Assembly (NCBI GenBank): GCA_040905965.1
Contig: JBBDQP010000092.1
Coordinates: 21,682-85,681, forward strand
Reading direction: 5' to 3'
Origin: DATHWB01 sp040905965
GTDB lineage: Bacteria; Actinomycetota; Acidimicrobiia; Spongiisociales; ZC4RG35
DNA: 64,000 nt
Each line of letters opens with the position of its first letter. Position 1 is the first letter of the stretch. The translations under genes were made by a program, and so were the position numbers. Below the pieces are notes generated by a model, which was given only the letters and a program-made list of their open reading frames with translations, was not told where the DNA came from and searched no databases. Positions 41,082-49,899 of the stretch are shown piece by piece.

Positions 41082-43490
41082 GTGCGGCGTGCTGGATTTG
41101 TGCTCGTGAGCGTCCTGTGTGCCGTGGTTGCGCTGCCGGCCCTCGCCCAGTCCGACCCCAATCCGATCGACGAGTTCCTCTCCGCGATCAACGCCCCCGA
41201 GAACGCCGAATGGGTGTCCCAGTTTCTGCGTCCTCCGTCCGAGGGGACAGGGGCCATTTCCGATCCCGTGGGTGACATCGGCCACTCATCGGGCGACCCG
41301 GCCGGATACACGCCTGACCACATCGACATCATCGATACCTGGTCGGTGGATTTCGACCGGAGTGTGTTCCTGTTCGGCCCGACGGATGACGGGATCTGGA
41401 GTATCGGTCAGAACGAGACGCCGCTGCCGAACGATCGGATCATGTGGACCTACACGGGCGAGCAACCACAGGATGGGTCGCAGTACGCAGACGGCGCCTG
41501 GCTGTTCGGCATGACGACGCTTGGCGAGCCCCCGCCCATGGTCCCGGGACGGTGCGAGTTCGTCATCTGGGTGAACGATCCGGCAGTCGGACCGACCTGG
41601 GAGAACCGCCCTGCGTTCCCGGACGATCCGGCTGGCGGGACGAACAGCGCATTCGGGATCGGATACAACCCAGACGGGACATCCGGCACCTTCACACTGC
41701 AGATGAACGACGACGGCTTCTTCCAGTCGGTCCCGGAGATCGACGTCCGGGCCTTCGTCATCGGCGACTACACCGGGATCTTCGTGCCGAAGCAGGCGGT
41801 GCCTTCGATCGAGGCCCTGAATTTCTACACGTTCTGTGTCAACGAGGGCTTCAGCTTTTCGGCTGAGGACACCGGTTCGGATCAGACCGGGTTGACGTTC
41901 GTCGATCCGGATGCCGACTTTGGGATCGTACAGATCATCGCGCAGTCGACAACGACGACGACAGAAGCGACCACGACCACGACCGCGCCACCCACGACGA
42001 CCACCGTCGAAACCACGACAACGGTCGTCTCGACCACCACGGCCGGCGAGTCCGGATTCCCCTGGATCCTCGTCCTCGGCGGCGGGTTGCTGCTCGCTCT
42101 CCTCGGCTGGTGGCTCTACAACCGTGGCGACCCGTGCGCGGATGAACTCGCCGCCTGGCAGACGGCGCAACGGGCGTGCGACGAGGCGCGGGCGCGCGCT
42201 GCCGAAGCGGCCGAGAAGTGTGAGGAGGCGGCCGATGACCGCCGGGACCTCGAAGACCTGCGCAAGGAAGTCTGCCGCGACTGGCCCCCCGCGTGTGGAG
42301 GCGGCGGTGATGACGCCTGGGTGGAGGACGATCAGGGCAACCGGGTCACCTCGCGCGACCTGCACATGAAAAAGCTCGCTCTGGGCCAGGTGTGGGCCGA
42401 CTACCAGGCCGGTGAGATCACCGCACAGGAGGTCGAGGCCAAGTGGCGAGAGGCTGACACCCCGGAGTTCCGGGAGGACATGCGCGAGCGGGATGCCGAA
42501 GCCAAGGCCGAACTCGAAAGGCTGGATGGTGAACTCGAGAAGGCCAGTCGAGCGGAGAAGGAAGCCTGTGACGCATCCGACAAGGCGAAGAAGGAGGCGG
42601 ATGCCGCGTGCGCCGAAGCCGATGCTGCTCGCCGGCGGTACGAGGAGTGCGTGGGGTCGGCGGTGTCCGGCGGGACGGCGGGCGGAAGCACCGGGGGGTC
42701 GCCCACCGGACCCTCCGGACCAGGAGTCGCCTCGGGAGGGCCGGAGTCCGGATCCGACCCATGCGACGGCCAGCCCCCGAAGAAGGTGGAGCCGGCGGGG
42801 TCGCCTGAGTCCATCAACGTCACCGTCGACTTCGCGCTGATTGTCGAGGCATGGGAAGGCTCAGAGCGCAACACTGCCGCCGGGGAACAGCTGGTGGTCG
42901 ACCTGACCAACATCGCGAACGAGTTGGATCTGGTCACCGACCTCATGAGTGCCCGCGGGGCGGGCGGCGACATTGCCGGTGGAGTCAACAATCTCGCCAC
43001 GGGGAAGTTCATCGTCGGAACCGCCGGAATCGCCAAGGGAGGCGTGGGCGCGTATCTGTTGACGAAAAAGAACGTACCCGACATTCCCACCACCCTTCCG
43101 CTGGCGATCGTCGAAGGGCTGGAACTCGCCGCGAAGTTCGGTGCCCGCATCGCAGCAAAGGTGACCGAGTGGATGACCAACTATCAGGTGATGGAGGCGA
43201 GGGTCACCTACTTCACCCAGCGTGTCACGGCCACCCCGTACACCGTGTGGGAGTGTCAGCAGGGTGTCGGGTGGGTGTGCGTCGAGCGGATCTGGGAGTA
43301 CGAGATCGGAGCGCTGGGGCGTCGCCCCGGTCCGCGATCGGCATCGCACATGATGAACAGCAACGTGGCCCGCGCGCGAGCCGAGAAGGACTTCGCCAGG
43401 CTCGGCAGGGTGGCGGCCAATGCGGTCCTGAACGACGCCAAGAAGCTGGCCGAGTTCCGGGCCTCCCATCGTGGGGGCCCGTGCCAGTGA
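41082..43490 (+). CDS. Unrecognised 802-residue multidomain membrane-anchored protein
   Basis: The family is not recognised. Visible parts: signal peptide 1-23; an extracytoplasmic, probably beta-rich domain (about 24-285) with DHIDIIDTWSVDFDRSVFLF; a Thr-rich linker (287-320); one membrane helix (about 326-346, FPWILVLGGGLLLALLGWWLY); two charged coiled-coil segments with regularly placed Cys (352-410 and 420-525); a Gly/Ser/Pro linker (526-570); and a C-terminal domain (570-802) with two hydrophobic helices (GKFIVGTAGIAKGGVGAYLL). GTG 41082 has GGGGAGG 6 nt upstream. GTGA overlap with the next gene implies a functional pair. Confidence 0.75.
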   Translation: MRRAGFVLVSVLCAVVALPALAQSDPNPIDEFLSAINAPENAEWVSQFLRPPSEGTGAISDPVGDIGHSSGDPAGYTPDHIDIIDTWSVDFDRSVFLFGPTDDGIWSIGQNETPLPNDRIMWTYTGEQPQDGSQYADGAWLFGMTTLGEPPPMVPGRCEFVIWVNDPAVGPTWENRPAFPDDPAGGTNSAFGIGYNPDGTSGTFTLQMNDDGFFQSVPEIDVRAFVIGDYTGIFVPKQAVPSIEALNFYTFCVNEGFSFSAEDTGSDQTGLTFVDPDADFGIVQIIAQSTTTTTEATTTTTAPPTTTTVETTTTVVSTTTAGESGFPWILVLGGGLLLALLGWWLYNRGDPCADELAAWQTAQRACDEARARAAEAAEKCEEAADDRRDLEDLRKEVCRDWPPACGGGGDDAWVEDDQGNRVTSRDLHMKKLALGQVWADYQAGEITAQEVEAKWREADTPEFREDMRERDAEAKAELERLDGELEKASRAEKEACDASDKAKKEADAACAEADAARRRYEECVGSAVSGGTAGGSTGGSPTGPSGPGVASGGPESGSDPCDGQPPKKVEPAGSPESINVTVDFALIVEAWEGSERNTAAGEQLVVDLTNIANELDLVTDLMSARGAGGDIAGGVNNLATGKFIVGTAGIAKGGVGAYLLTKKNVPDIPTTLPLAIVEGLELAAKFGARIAAKVTEWMTNYQVMEARVTYFTQRVTATPYTVWECQQGVGWVCVERIWEYEIGALGRRPGPRSASHMMNSNVARARAEKDFARLGRVAANAVLNDAKKLAEFRASHRGGPCQ

Positions 43491-44068
43491 CATCTCGGCA
43501 GGTCGGCTTGGCGACGATGTTCCTCGGCGGCCTCCTCATCGTCGTCGGGGCGGCGGGCATGTTGACGGCCGACGACGGCGAGGAGCTCGCGGCGCCGACC
43601 ATCGCCGCTCCGGCGTCGACGTCACAGACGACCGCCACGACCTCCGCACCGCCTACGACAACGACCGCGCCTACGACGACGACCGCGCCTACGACGACGA
43701 CCTCGGCTCCGAGTACTACGACGACCGTGCTGGATGCCACCGTCCTGATCGAAGAGTTCGTCGCGGACTTCGTCGGCTGGATCAGCGCAGGCGACGCCGG
43801 CACGCTCACCACCCGGCTCCACCCGACCGTGATCGAGCAGTACGGCGAGGATCTGTGCCGAAGTTTCGTCGAGCGCGAGATCCTCGAACTCGTCGATTAC
43901 CGCCTCGACGGCCCCGTCTCGGGACCGAATCCGGTTGCCCACGGCTCGGCGACGGTAGACGTCTTCGACGCGCCGGTCGCCTTCACCTTCCAGGGCGAGG
44001 AGTTCACCGGCACGGCCGGTTTCGCGTTCGACGACGGTGACGTGTACTGGTTCGCCACCTGCCGGTGA
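43487..44068 (+). CDS. Membrane-anchored Thr-linker protein with NTF2-like domain
   Basis: A 193-residue protein. It has an N-terminal membrane anchor (about 8-28), a Thr/Pro linker (about 45-82) containing three near-identical 18-nt units, and a C-terminal domain of about 110 residues (ATVLIEEFVADFVGWISAGD to DDGDVYWFATCR) that resembles SnoaL/NTF2-like cone folds. There is no catalytic motif. The GTG start overlaps the stop of the 802-aa gene; both carry Thr-rich spacers, so they probably act together at the cell surface. Confidence 0.7.
   Translation: MTSRQVGLATMFLGGLLIVVGAAGMLTADDGEELAAPTIAAPASTSQTTATTSAPPTTTTAPTTTTAPTTTTSAPSTTTTVLDATVLIEEFVADFVGWISAGDAGTLTTRLHPTVIEQYGEDLCRSFVEREILELVDYRLDGPVSGPNPVAHGSATVDVFDAPVAFTFQGEEFTGTAGFAFDDGDVYWFATCR
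43652..43705 (+). repeat. Three tandem 18-nt coding repeats
   Basis: Units at 43652, 43670 and 43688 (CCTACGACGACGACCGCG with 1-2 changes) encode Pro-Thr-Thr-Thr-Thr-Ala/Ser steps of the linker. Copy-number slippage is likely between strains. Confidence 0.85.
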
Positions 44069-44071
44069 TGC

Positions 44072-44899
44072 TCACCGCTGCAGCCAGCGTGACAGCAGCC
44101 TGGTCACCGCCGGCATGAGCAGCCAGGTCAGGATGGCGATGCCAACGACGTTCGAGACGAAGAGGGCGGGAATCCACGGCGCGTCGGGCAGGAGCCCTCT
44201 CTGTATCCAGCCCAGGAAAAGTGTTGTCGGATAGAGAGCGATCAGGACGGTGACTGCCTGCTTCCAGCGGGCTGGCTCGCGACCGACATCGAACCATCCG
44301 GCGAACCCGCCGACCACGTTCAACGTGCGCTCTCCTTCGATGAGCGGCTCGATCAGCCGGAGAACCTGGCGACGTTCTTCGGACTGAAGCCAGCGGTCGA
44401 GATTCTGGCGCGAGTCGAATGCGAACAGCACTACGTGGTCGTCCTGAACACCCGGGACGGGTTCGGCGAGTTCACACGAGAGGAAACCGTCGAAATCGCG
44501 CATGGCCAGAGAGATCTCGGCGTGGGCTCTCCGAAACTCCTCCCACGCATCGGGACGCACGCGTTGGGACATGACTGCCGTCACCGCGCCGGGCCCGGGC
44601 TCGGACTGGACGAGCCTCTGCTCCCGGACCGGTCCGTCGAGCAGGGTGTTGCCTTCATCGAGCAGGGCGCGTCGCTCGGGTGATGTGAGCCACCCGTCGA
44701 GTTGGTCGGCGGTGGCGAATCGGTACACGATCATCCACTCGTCGGGGTGGGCATCGTTCGGCGGCTGGGCCTCTGATCCCAGGTGGCCGGGGAAACTCTC
44801 GGCCAGGGCCCGAATTCGGGCGTTCCACCGTTCGAATTCCTGCTCCTTCCCGGGCGATACCCGTCGGGAGACGATGATTGTTGGAGATGGTCCGTTCAC
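44072..44899 (-). CDS. Tandem ABM-domain protein with C-terminal membrane helices
   Basis: A 275-residue protein with two antibiotic-biosynthesis-monooxygenase-like ferredoxin-fold repeats (about 5-95 and 100-190; each has the SRRVSPGKEQEFERW / SQRVRPDAWEEFRRAH start) and two C-terminal membrane helices (about 210-232 and 243-265). Such ABM-superfamily membrane proteins are common and uncharacterised. The GTG start follows GATACT by 7 nt. Divergent from maf. Confidence 0.83.
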   Translation of the reverse strand: MNGPSPTIIVSRRVSPGKEQEFERWNARIRALAESFPGHLGSEAQPPNDAHPDEWMIVYRFATADQLDGWLTSPERRALLDEGNTLLDGPVREQRLVQSEPGPGAVTAVMSQRVRPDAWEEFRRAHAEISLAMRDFDGFLSCELAEPVPGVQDDHVVLFAFDSRQNLDRWLQSEERRQVLRLIEPLIEGERTLNVVGGFAGWFDVGREPARWKQAVTVLIALYPTTLFLGWIQRGLLPDAPWIPALFVSNVVGIAILTWLLMPAVTRLLSRWLQR

Positions 44900-44961
44900 C
44901 GGGCTGAGTATCGCGTCCCTGGGACCCTGCCCGCTCGTCCCCGCAGTGCCAGACTCGGACT

Positions 44962-45525
44962 ATGGACCTGATACTCGCTTCCGGCTCGCCCCGCCGTGCC
45001 ACTCTGCTCGACTCGATCGGGCTCACGTTCCGGGTGGTCATCCCCGATGTCGACGAGAGCCGGCTGCCGGACGAAGAACCTGACCACTATGTCGAGCGAG
45101 TCGCTCGGTTGAAGGCGTCAGTCGTCGACGAACCCGACGCAGTGGTCATCGCGGCGGACACGACCGTCGTCCACGACGGCCGCGTGCTTGGGAAGCCCGA
45201 GCACCCTGGTGAGGCTCGAACGATGCTCTCCCGACTCAGCGGCGACTCCCACGTCGTGTTCACGGGTGTGGCCGTCTCCGCCGGCGGGTCGATGAGTTCC
45301 ATGGTCGATCGGTCGTTGGTACGACTGGTCGAGATGACGGACAACGAGATCGACCGCTACGTGGCGACGGGCGAGCCGATGGACAAGGCCGGCGCCTACG
45401 CCTTGCAGGGCGTCGGGGGGATGTTCGTCGCATCGGTGGAAGGGTCGGCCTCGAACGTCATCGGACTACCGCTTCACATCGCCGCACTGCTGCTGCGGGC
45501 GCATGGTCTCGATCCTCTCGGCTGA
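44962..45525 (+). CDS. maf: Maf nucleotide pyrophosphatase
   Basis: A 187-residue Maf-family NTP pyrophosphatase (dTTP/UTP or modified-nucleotide house cleaning). It begins LILASGSPRRATLLDSIGL and has ERVARLKA, VVIAADTTVVHDGRVLGKP, and the YVATGEPMDKAGAYALQGVGG stretch near the C terminus, all family signatures with the catalytic Asp and Lys residues in place. Full length. Confidence 0.95.
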   Translation: MDLILASGSPRRATLLDSIGLTFRVVIPDVDESRLPDEEPDHYVERVARLKASVVDEPDAVVIAADTTVVHDGRVLGKPEHPGEARTMLSRLSGDSHVVFTGVAVSAGGSMSSMVDRSLVRLVEMTDNEIDRYVATGEPMDKAGAYALQGVGGMFVASVEGSASNVIGLPLHIAALLLRAHGLDPLG

Positions 45526-45585
45526 GCAGGCGCGGCCGTCGGTGCGTCCAAATAGGATCTGAAGCAGTCGATAAGGAGGGTTCGC

Positions 45586-46293
45586 ATGGAACTCGGCGGA
45601 CTGGAAGTCACCTGGCTGGGACACGCGGCGGTCCGCATTCGAACAGACGACGGGATGACGGTGCTCATCGATCCGTGGCTGGCGGGCAATCCGAGCTGCC
45701 CGGACTCCGAACACACCCAGGACCGGGTCGATGCCATCTTCCTCACCCACGGACACTTCGATCATGTCGGTGATGCGGTCGAGATCGCCAAGGCGACCGG
45801 CGCCCAAGTGCATGCCATCCACGAGATCGGGCTGTGGCTGGAGAGCGTCGGAGTCGAAAACGTCGTTGGTTCGAACAAGGGAGGAACCGTCGAGTCCGTG
45901 GCTGGTATCAAGGCGAGCCTGACGACTGCGGTCCACTCGAGCGGGATATCCGGCGATGAGGGGGTTGTCCCAGGCGGCGAGGCGGGAGGCTGGGTGCTGG
46001 AGTTTCCCGGCGGCCCGACCCTCTATCACGCCGGCGACACGATGGTCTTCGGCGATATGTCCCTCATCGGGGAGATCTGGGAACCCGATGTGGCCTTCCT
46101 GCCCATCGGCGGCTGGTTCACGATGGGACCCGGTCAGGCCGCGATGGCCGGGCGGCTGCTCGAAATCGAGACGGTGATCCCGATTCACTACGGGACGTTC
46201 CCGATCCTGACGGGGACACCCGAGGAGTTGAATGAAGCAGCCACCGGCGCGTTCGAGGTCGTTGCCCTCGAGGTCGGCGTTCCTACCCGCTGA
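45586..46293 (+). CDS. Metallo-beta-lactamase-fold metal-dependent hydrolase (UPF0173-like)
   Basis: A 235-residue MBL-fold protein. It starts VTWLGHAAVRIRTDDGMTVL and has the metal motif THGHFDHVGD, AVHSSG (His), YHAGDTMVFGDM (metal Asp) and IPIHYGTFP (His), a complete set as in UPF0173/UlaG-like hydrolases. Substrate unknown. AAGGAGGG lies 6 nt before the ATG, one of the few strong Shine-Dalgarnos here; a TAGGAT hexamer lies further upstream. Confidence 0.92.
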   Translation: MELGGLEVTWLGHAAVRIRTDDGMTVLIDPWLAGNPSCPDSEHTQDRVDAIFLTHGHFDHVGDAVEIAKATGAQVHAIHEIGLWLESVGVENVVGSNKGGTVESVAGIKASLTTAVHSSGISGDEGVVPGGEAGGWVLEFPGGPTLYHAGDTMVFGDMSLIGEIWEPDVAFLPIGGWFTMGPGQAAMAGRLLEIETVIPIHYGTFPILTGTPEELNEAATGAFEVVALEVGVPTR

Positions 46294-46345
46294 CTCGACC
46301 CGGGCGGCGTCGCTACTGTCCGAACGTTCCGACGAGAGGTCTTCG

Positions 46346-47062
46346 ATGCCAACCCCGCACATCTCCGCATCCCCGGGCGAATTCGCCGAATCGATCCTTC
46401 TGCCGGGGGATCCGCTCCGCGCCAAGTACATCGCCGAGACGTTCCTCGACGACGCCGTGCAAGTGAACGCCGTGCGCAACATGTTCGGGTACACCGGCAC
46501 GTATCAGGGGATGCCGGTGTCGACGATGGGAACCGGGATGGGAATCCCGTCTGCCTCGATCTACGCGACAGAACTCGTCAAGGACTACGGGGTGAAGAAG
46601 CTGTTCAGGGTCGGGTCGTGTGGCGGCATCTCCACCGATCTTGCGCTGCGCGACGTGGTGGTGGCCACCGGTGCGTGCACCGACTCGGGGGTGAATCGCG
46701 CTAGGTACGGCGGGTTCGACTTCGCCGCCGTCGCCGACTTCGAACTCGTGCGCGCGACCGTGGATGCCGCCAAGGCCAGGGGCATCGAGGTCCACACCGG
46801 GCTGATCCATTCGGCCGATCTCTTCTACAACCCTGTGGACGGTGTGTTCGACATGATGGACAAGATGGGTGTGCTGGCGGTGGAGATGGAGGCCGCCGGG
46901 CTGTACGGCGTCGCTGCCGAGTTCGGTGCACGCGCCTTGACCATCGCCACGGTCTCAGATCACATCCGCACGGGTGAAGCGACGTCGTCCGAGGAACGAC
47001 AGTCGACCTTCGACGACATGGTGGTGCTGGCCCTCGACGCCCTGGTCCGCGACGCCGGATGA
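46346..47062 (+). CDS. deoD: DeoD-type purine nucleoside phosphorylase
   Basis: A 238-residue phosphorylase that cleaves purine (deoxy)nucleosides to base and sugar-1-phosphate. Seen are SILLPGDPLRAKYIAETFL, GTGMGIPSASIYATEL, LFRVGSCGGIS, the nucleoside-binding AVEMEAAGLYGVAA and the catalytic Asp region ATVSDHIRTGE. ATG 46346 opens the conserved start. It overlaps the downstream aminotransferase by 4 nt. It fits with the AzgA permease and AMP nucleosidase for purine salvage. Confidence 0.95.
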   Translation: MPTPHISASPGEFAESILLPGDPLRAKYIAETFLDDAVQVNAVRNMFGYTGTYQGMPVSTMGTGMGIPSASIYATELVKDYGVKKLFRVGSCGGISTDLALRDVVVATGACTDSGVNRARYGGFDFAAVADFELVRATVDAAKARGIEVHTGLIHSADLFYNPVDGVFDMMDKMGVLAVEMEAAGLYGVAAEFGARALTIATVSDHIRTGEATSSEERQSTFDDMVVLALDALVRDAG

Positions 47063-48369
47063 GCGCGACGTCGGCGGAGCGCTATGTGGAGCGAACTCCC
47101 GGCTCTGCCGCGCTCCATGCTCGCGCCCGACGGTTCATGCCAGGAGGCGACACACGCACGGTCATCTCCTTCCCGCCCCATCCTCTCTACATCGCCGACG
47201 CACGCGGGAGTGAACTGATCGATGTCGACGGCAACCGGTATCTGGATCTCTTGGGCAACTACACCTCGATGGTTCACGGCCACGCCCATCCCGACATCGT
47301 GGCGGCGGTGACCGATCAAGTGGCTCGGGGGACAGGGCATGCCGCAGGAACATCCCACGCCGTCGACCTCGCCGAGATTCTGGTGGGCCGGGTGCCTGGG
47401 CTCGACGCGGTGCGGTTCTGCAACTCCGGGACCGAGGCGACGCTCAATGCGATCCGAGCTTCACGGGCGGCGACCGGTCGCAGCGGTGTACTCAAGTTCG
47501 AGGGGGGATACCACGGCAGTCACGACACGGTGGAGATCAGTGTCGCCCCACCGTTGGTGGCCGCCGGACCCGACGATGCACCGATCGCCGTGCCGGAAGA
47601 GCCCGGCATACCCGGCTCGGTGATCGAAGAGGTCGCGGTCGCGCCGTTCAACGATCTTGTTGCGACTCGGAGCGTCGCGCATCGCGTCCGACCTGCGGCG
47701 ATCATCGTCGAGCCGATGCTGGGTGCCAGCGGCACGATCCCGCCGCAACCTGGATTCCTCGCCGGTCTGAGGGAGATCGCAGACGAGGTGGATGCGGTGC
47801 TCATCTTCGACGAGGTGATCACGTTCCGCCTGGCGGTCGGCGGTGCAGAGGAGTGGAGTGATGTCAGGCCGGATCTCGTCACGTTCGGCAAGGTGATCGG
47901 AGGGGGCCTCCCGGTTGGAGCGTTCGGAGGCAGGTCGGACATCATGGATCTCTACGCTCCGCCCGAACCGACCCTCGTGCAGTCGGGGACCTTCAACGCC
48001 AACCCGCTCACGATGGCCGCCGGGGTCGCTGCCATGCGCCTGCTGGACGCCGATGCCATCGATCGCCTCGCCCTGCTCGGTGCTCGTTTCGCCGAGGGGC
48101 TCGAGAAGCTGATCGTCGACAACAGTGTGCCCGCGGTTGTCACCGGTATGGGCTCGCTCTGGACGCTGCACTTCACCTCGGTCGATGTCGTCGACTACCG
48201 AACGAAAGCCACTGCCGACCCGGACATGCAGCGCCGGTTCCATCTGGCGCTCCTGGTCGATGGCGTCTTCTCGGCGCCCCGCGGAATGTTCGCCCTGTCC
48301 ACAGTGATGGGAGAGGACCAGATCGACGCTGCACTCGGTCGGATCGGCAAGGCTCTTGGAGAGATGTGA
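47059..48369 (+). CDS. Class-III PLP aminotransferase (GSA-aminotransferase-like)
   Basis: A 436-residue fold-type I enzyme near glutamate-1-semialdehyde 2,1-aminomutase. It has FCNSGTEATLNAIRASRAAT, GGYHGSHD, the cofactor Asp in LIFDEVITFRL and the PLP lysine in TFGKVIGGGLPVGAFGG. The N terminus (RRFMPGGDTRTVISFPPHPL) differs from HemL, so it is more likely a related aminotransferase of unknown substrate. Coupled to deoD by ATGA. Confidence 0.9.
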   Translation: MSATSAERYVERTPGSAALHARARRFMPGGDTRTVISFPPHPLYIADARGSELIDVDGNRYLDLLGNYTSMVHGHAHPDIVAAVTDQVARGTGHAAGTSHAVDLAEILVGRVPGLDAVRFCNSGTEATLNAIRASRAATGRSGVLKFEGGYHGSHDTVEISVAPPLVAAGPDDAPIAVPEEPGIPGSVIEEVAVAPFNDLVATRSVAHRVRPAAIIVEPMLGASGTIPPQPGFLAGLREIADEVDAVLIFDEVITFRLAVGGAEEWSDVRPDLVTFGKVIGGGLPVGAFGGRSDIMDLYAPPEPTLVQSGTFNANPLTMAAGVAAMRLLDADAIDRLALLGARFAEGLEKLIVDNSVPAVVTGMGSLWTLHFTSVDVVDYRTKATADPDMQRRFHLALLVDGVFSAPRGMFALSTVMGEDQIDAALGRIGKALGEM

Positions 48370-48375
48370 GTCGCG

Positions 48376-48416
48376 ACCGCCGGTGTTTGCCTGTCGGCAT
48401 CCGAATGCCCGGCGGT
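48376..48416 (+). terminator. Possible terminator hairpin
   Basis: ACCGCCGG pairs with CCGGCGGT, and GGCAT/ATGCC form an inner stem in the loop; 7 nt after the aminotransferase stop. No T-run. Confidence 0.35.
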
Positions 48417-48436
48417 TGCTCCGTGGCTGACATACC

Positions 48437-49219
48437 ATGGTGAGTCTCGACCCGGCAGATCCCCGGTTTGACGGATTCAGACGGCTCAACGAACCCCGGT
48501 TTCGAAGCTCCTACGAGAAGACCGAGGGGGTGTTCATTGCCGAGGGGCCGACGGTGGTCTCCCACGTGATCTCGACCGCCGGGTCGCTCGTCGTGGCATT
48601 GATGGCGGACGTTCGTATGGCAGACCGAGTCCCGCCAGGGCTGGACGTTCCCGTCCATCTTGTCGACCAGGCGCTCATCAGCGCCGTCGTCGGTTTCGAG
48701 TTCCATCGGGGGATGCTGGCGCTCTGTCGTCGGCCACCGATGTCGACCGTGGCGCACATGGCGAGTCTCGACTCGCTCGCCATCCTCGAAGGCGTGAACG
48801 ACCACGCCAACCTGGGTGCGATCATCCGAGCCGCGGCGGGACTCGGGATCGGCGGGCTTGTGTTGGATCCGACGTCTGCTGACCCGTGGTATCGGCGCAG
48901 CGTCAGGGTTTCGATGGGGGCGGTCGTCGACCTCCCGATGGCAAGGGCCGTCGAATGGCCGGACGACCTCGACCTGTTGACTGGCGGCGGGCTCACGCTC
49001 GTGGCCGCCACGCCTGAGGTTTCCGCGGTTGACGTGGCGCACGCTTCCGGGTTGGCCCGCCCCGCCGTCCTGCTGGGGGCGGAAGGTCCCGGGCTCACCG
49101 CGGCGGTCCTCGCCAAGGCGACCGTGCGTGTGCGCATCCCCATGCAGCGGGCGGTCGACTCGCTCAACGTCGGCCAGGCGGCCGCCATCCTCTTCGACCG
49201 GCTTCTCGCCCGCCCCTGA
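48437..49219 (+). CDS. TrmH/SpoU family RNA 2'-O-methyltransferase
   Basis: A 260-residue SPOUT enzyme. The N-terminal substrate-binding part starts RLNEPRFRSSYEKTEGVFIA. The SpoU domain has motif 1 NDHANLGAIIRAAAGLG, motif 2 LLGAEGPGL and motif 3 IPMQRAVDSLNVGQAAAIL, the knot that binds SAM. It probably methylates a ribose in rRNA or tRNA; the site is unknown. Confidence 0.92.
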   Translation: MVSLDPADPRFDGFRRLNEPRFRSSYEKTEGVFIAEGPTVVSHVISTAGSLVVALMADVRMADRVPPGLDVPVHLVDQALISAVVGFEFHRGMLALCRRPPMSTVAHMASLDSLAILEGVNDHANLGAIIRAAAGLGIGGLVLDPTSADPWYRRSVRVSMGAVVDLPMARAVEWPDDLDLLTGGGLTLVAATPEVSAVDVAHASGLARPAVLLGAEGPGLTAAVLAKATVRVRIPMQRAVDSLNVGQAAAILFDRLLARP

Positions 49220-49225
49220 GTCCGA

Positions 49226-49480
49226 TCAGGCGACCGGTCGCCGTCCGGTCCAAAGGAGGAGTCCGAACGCCGACAGCCCTCCGACCGTCATCGACGCCCC
49301 TGCGATCTCTGGAGTCGTTCCCGGGGAGCCGGCGATCCAAGAGACCGCTCCGATGGCAGCACACGCAACGCAGGCGGAGAGAGTGGCGATCCGGTCCTCG
49401 GCGCTTCGCCCGAGGATGAAGCCGACGAGGAAGCCGAAGAGAATCGCGAAGACGAAGAACCGCAGGTCGAGTGCCGGCAT
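49226..49480 (-). CDS. Small membrane protein, unknown
   Basis: An 84-residue protein with three predicted helices (about 7-25, 32-50 and 60-78). No family recognised. ATG 49480 follows a TACGCT hexamer by 8 nt. Between the TrmH-like gene (convergent, 6-nt gap) and the PPOX gene (divergent). Confidence 0.6.
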   Translation of the reverse strand: MPALDLRFFVFAILFGFLVGFILGRSAEDRIATLSACVACAAIGAVSWIAGSPGTTPEIAGASMTVGGLSAFGLLLWTGRRPVA

Positions 49481-49515
49481 GTGGGTTGAGCGTACCGGTG
49501 TGAGATGATCGACCG

Positions 49516-49899
49516 ATGTTGCACGAAAAGACCAAGGCCCTGGCCTCCGGAAAGAACTTCGCGGTTCTCACGACGCTGCTGGCCGACGGGACTCCGCAAT
49601 CCCATGTGATGTGGGTGAGTGCCGATGAGACCCACATCTACATCAACACCGAACTCCATCGTCAGAAGTTCAAGAACGTCGAGCGGGACCCGCGAGCGAC
49701 GGTGACGATCGTCGACGTAGACAATCCGTACTCCTTCGTCGAAGTGCGCGGAACCGTCGTCGAGACAATCGGCGGCCAGCAGGCGCGCGACCACATCGAC
49801 GAACTGTCCGAGCGCTACTTCGGGCGGCCGTATTCGAACGAGGTCCAGTCCGAACGGGTGATCCTCAAGATTCGGCCCGACCGGGAGGTGGTGCGATGA
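49516..49899 (+). CDS. PPOX-class flavin/F420-dependent oxidoreductase
   Basis: A 127-residue split-barrel protein. GKNFAVLTTLLADGTPQSHVM, VSADETHIYINTELHRQKFKNV and DPRATVTIVDVDNPYSFVEV match the F420-dependent (or FMN) PPOX subfamily abundant in actinobacteria. It probably reduces a small substrate; which is unknown. ATGA overlap with the AMP nucleosidase gene. Confidence 0.88.
   Translation: MLHEKTKALASGKNFAVLTTLLADGTPQSHVMWVSADETHIYINTELHRQKFKNVERDPRATVTIVDVDNPYSFVEVRGTVVETIGGQQARDHIDELSERYFGRPYSNEVQSERVILKIRPDREVVR

Noticed and set aside
43652..43705. Tandem short repeats resembling a mini CRISPR
   Set aside because: Units are 18 nt, directly abutting without spacers, and encode the Thr/Pro linker of a real protein. 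No cas genes are present.
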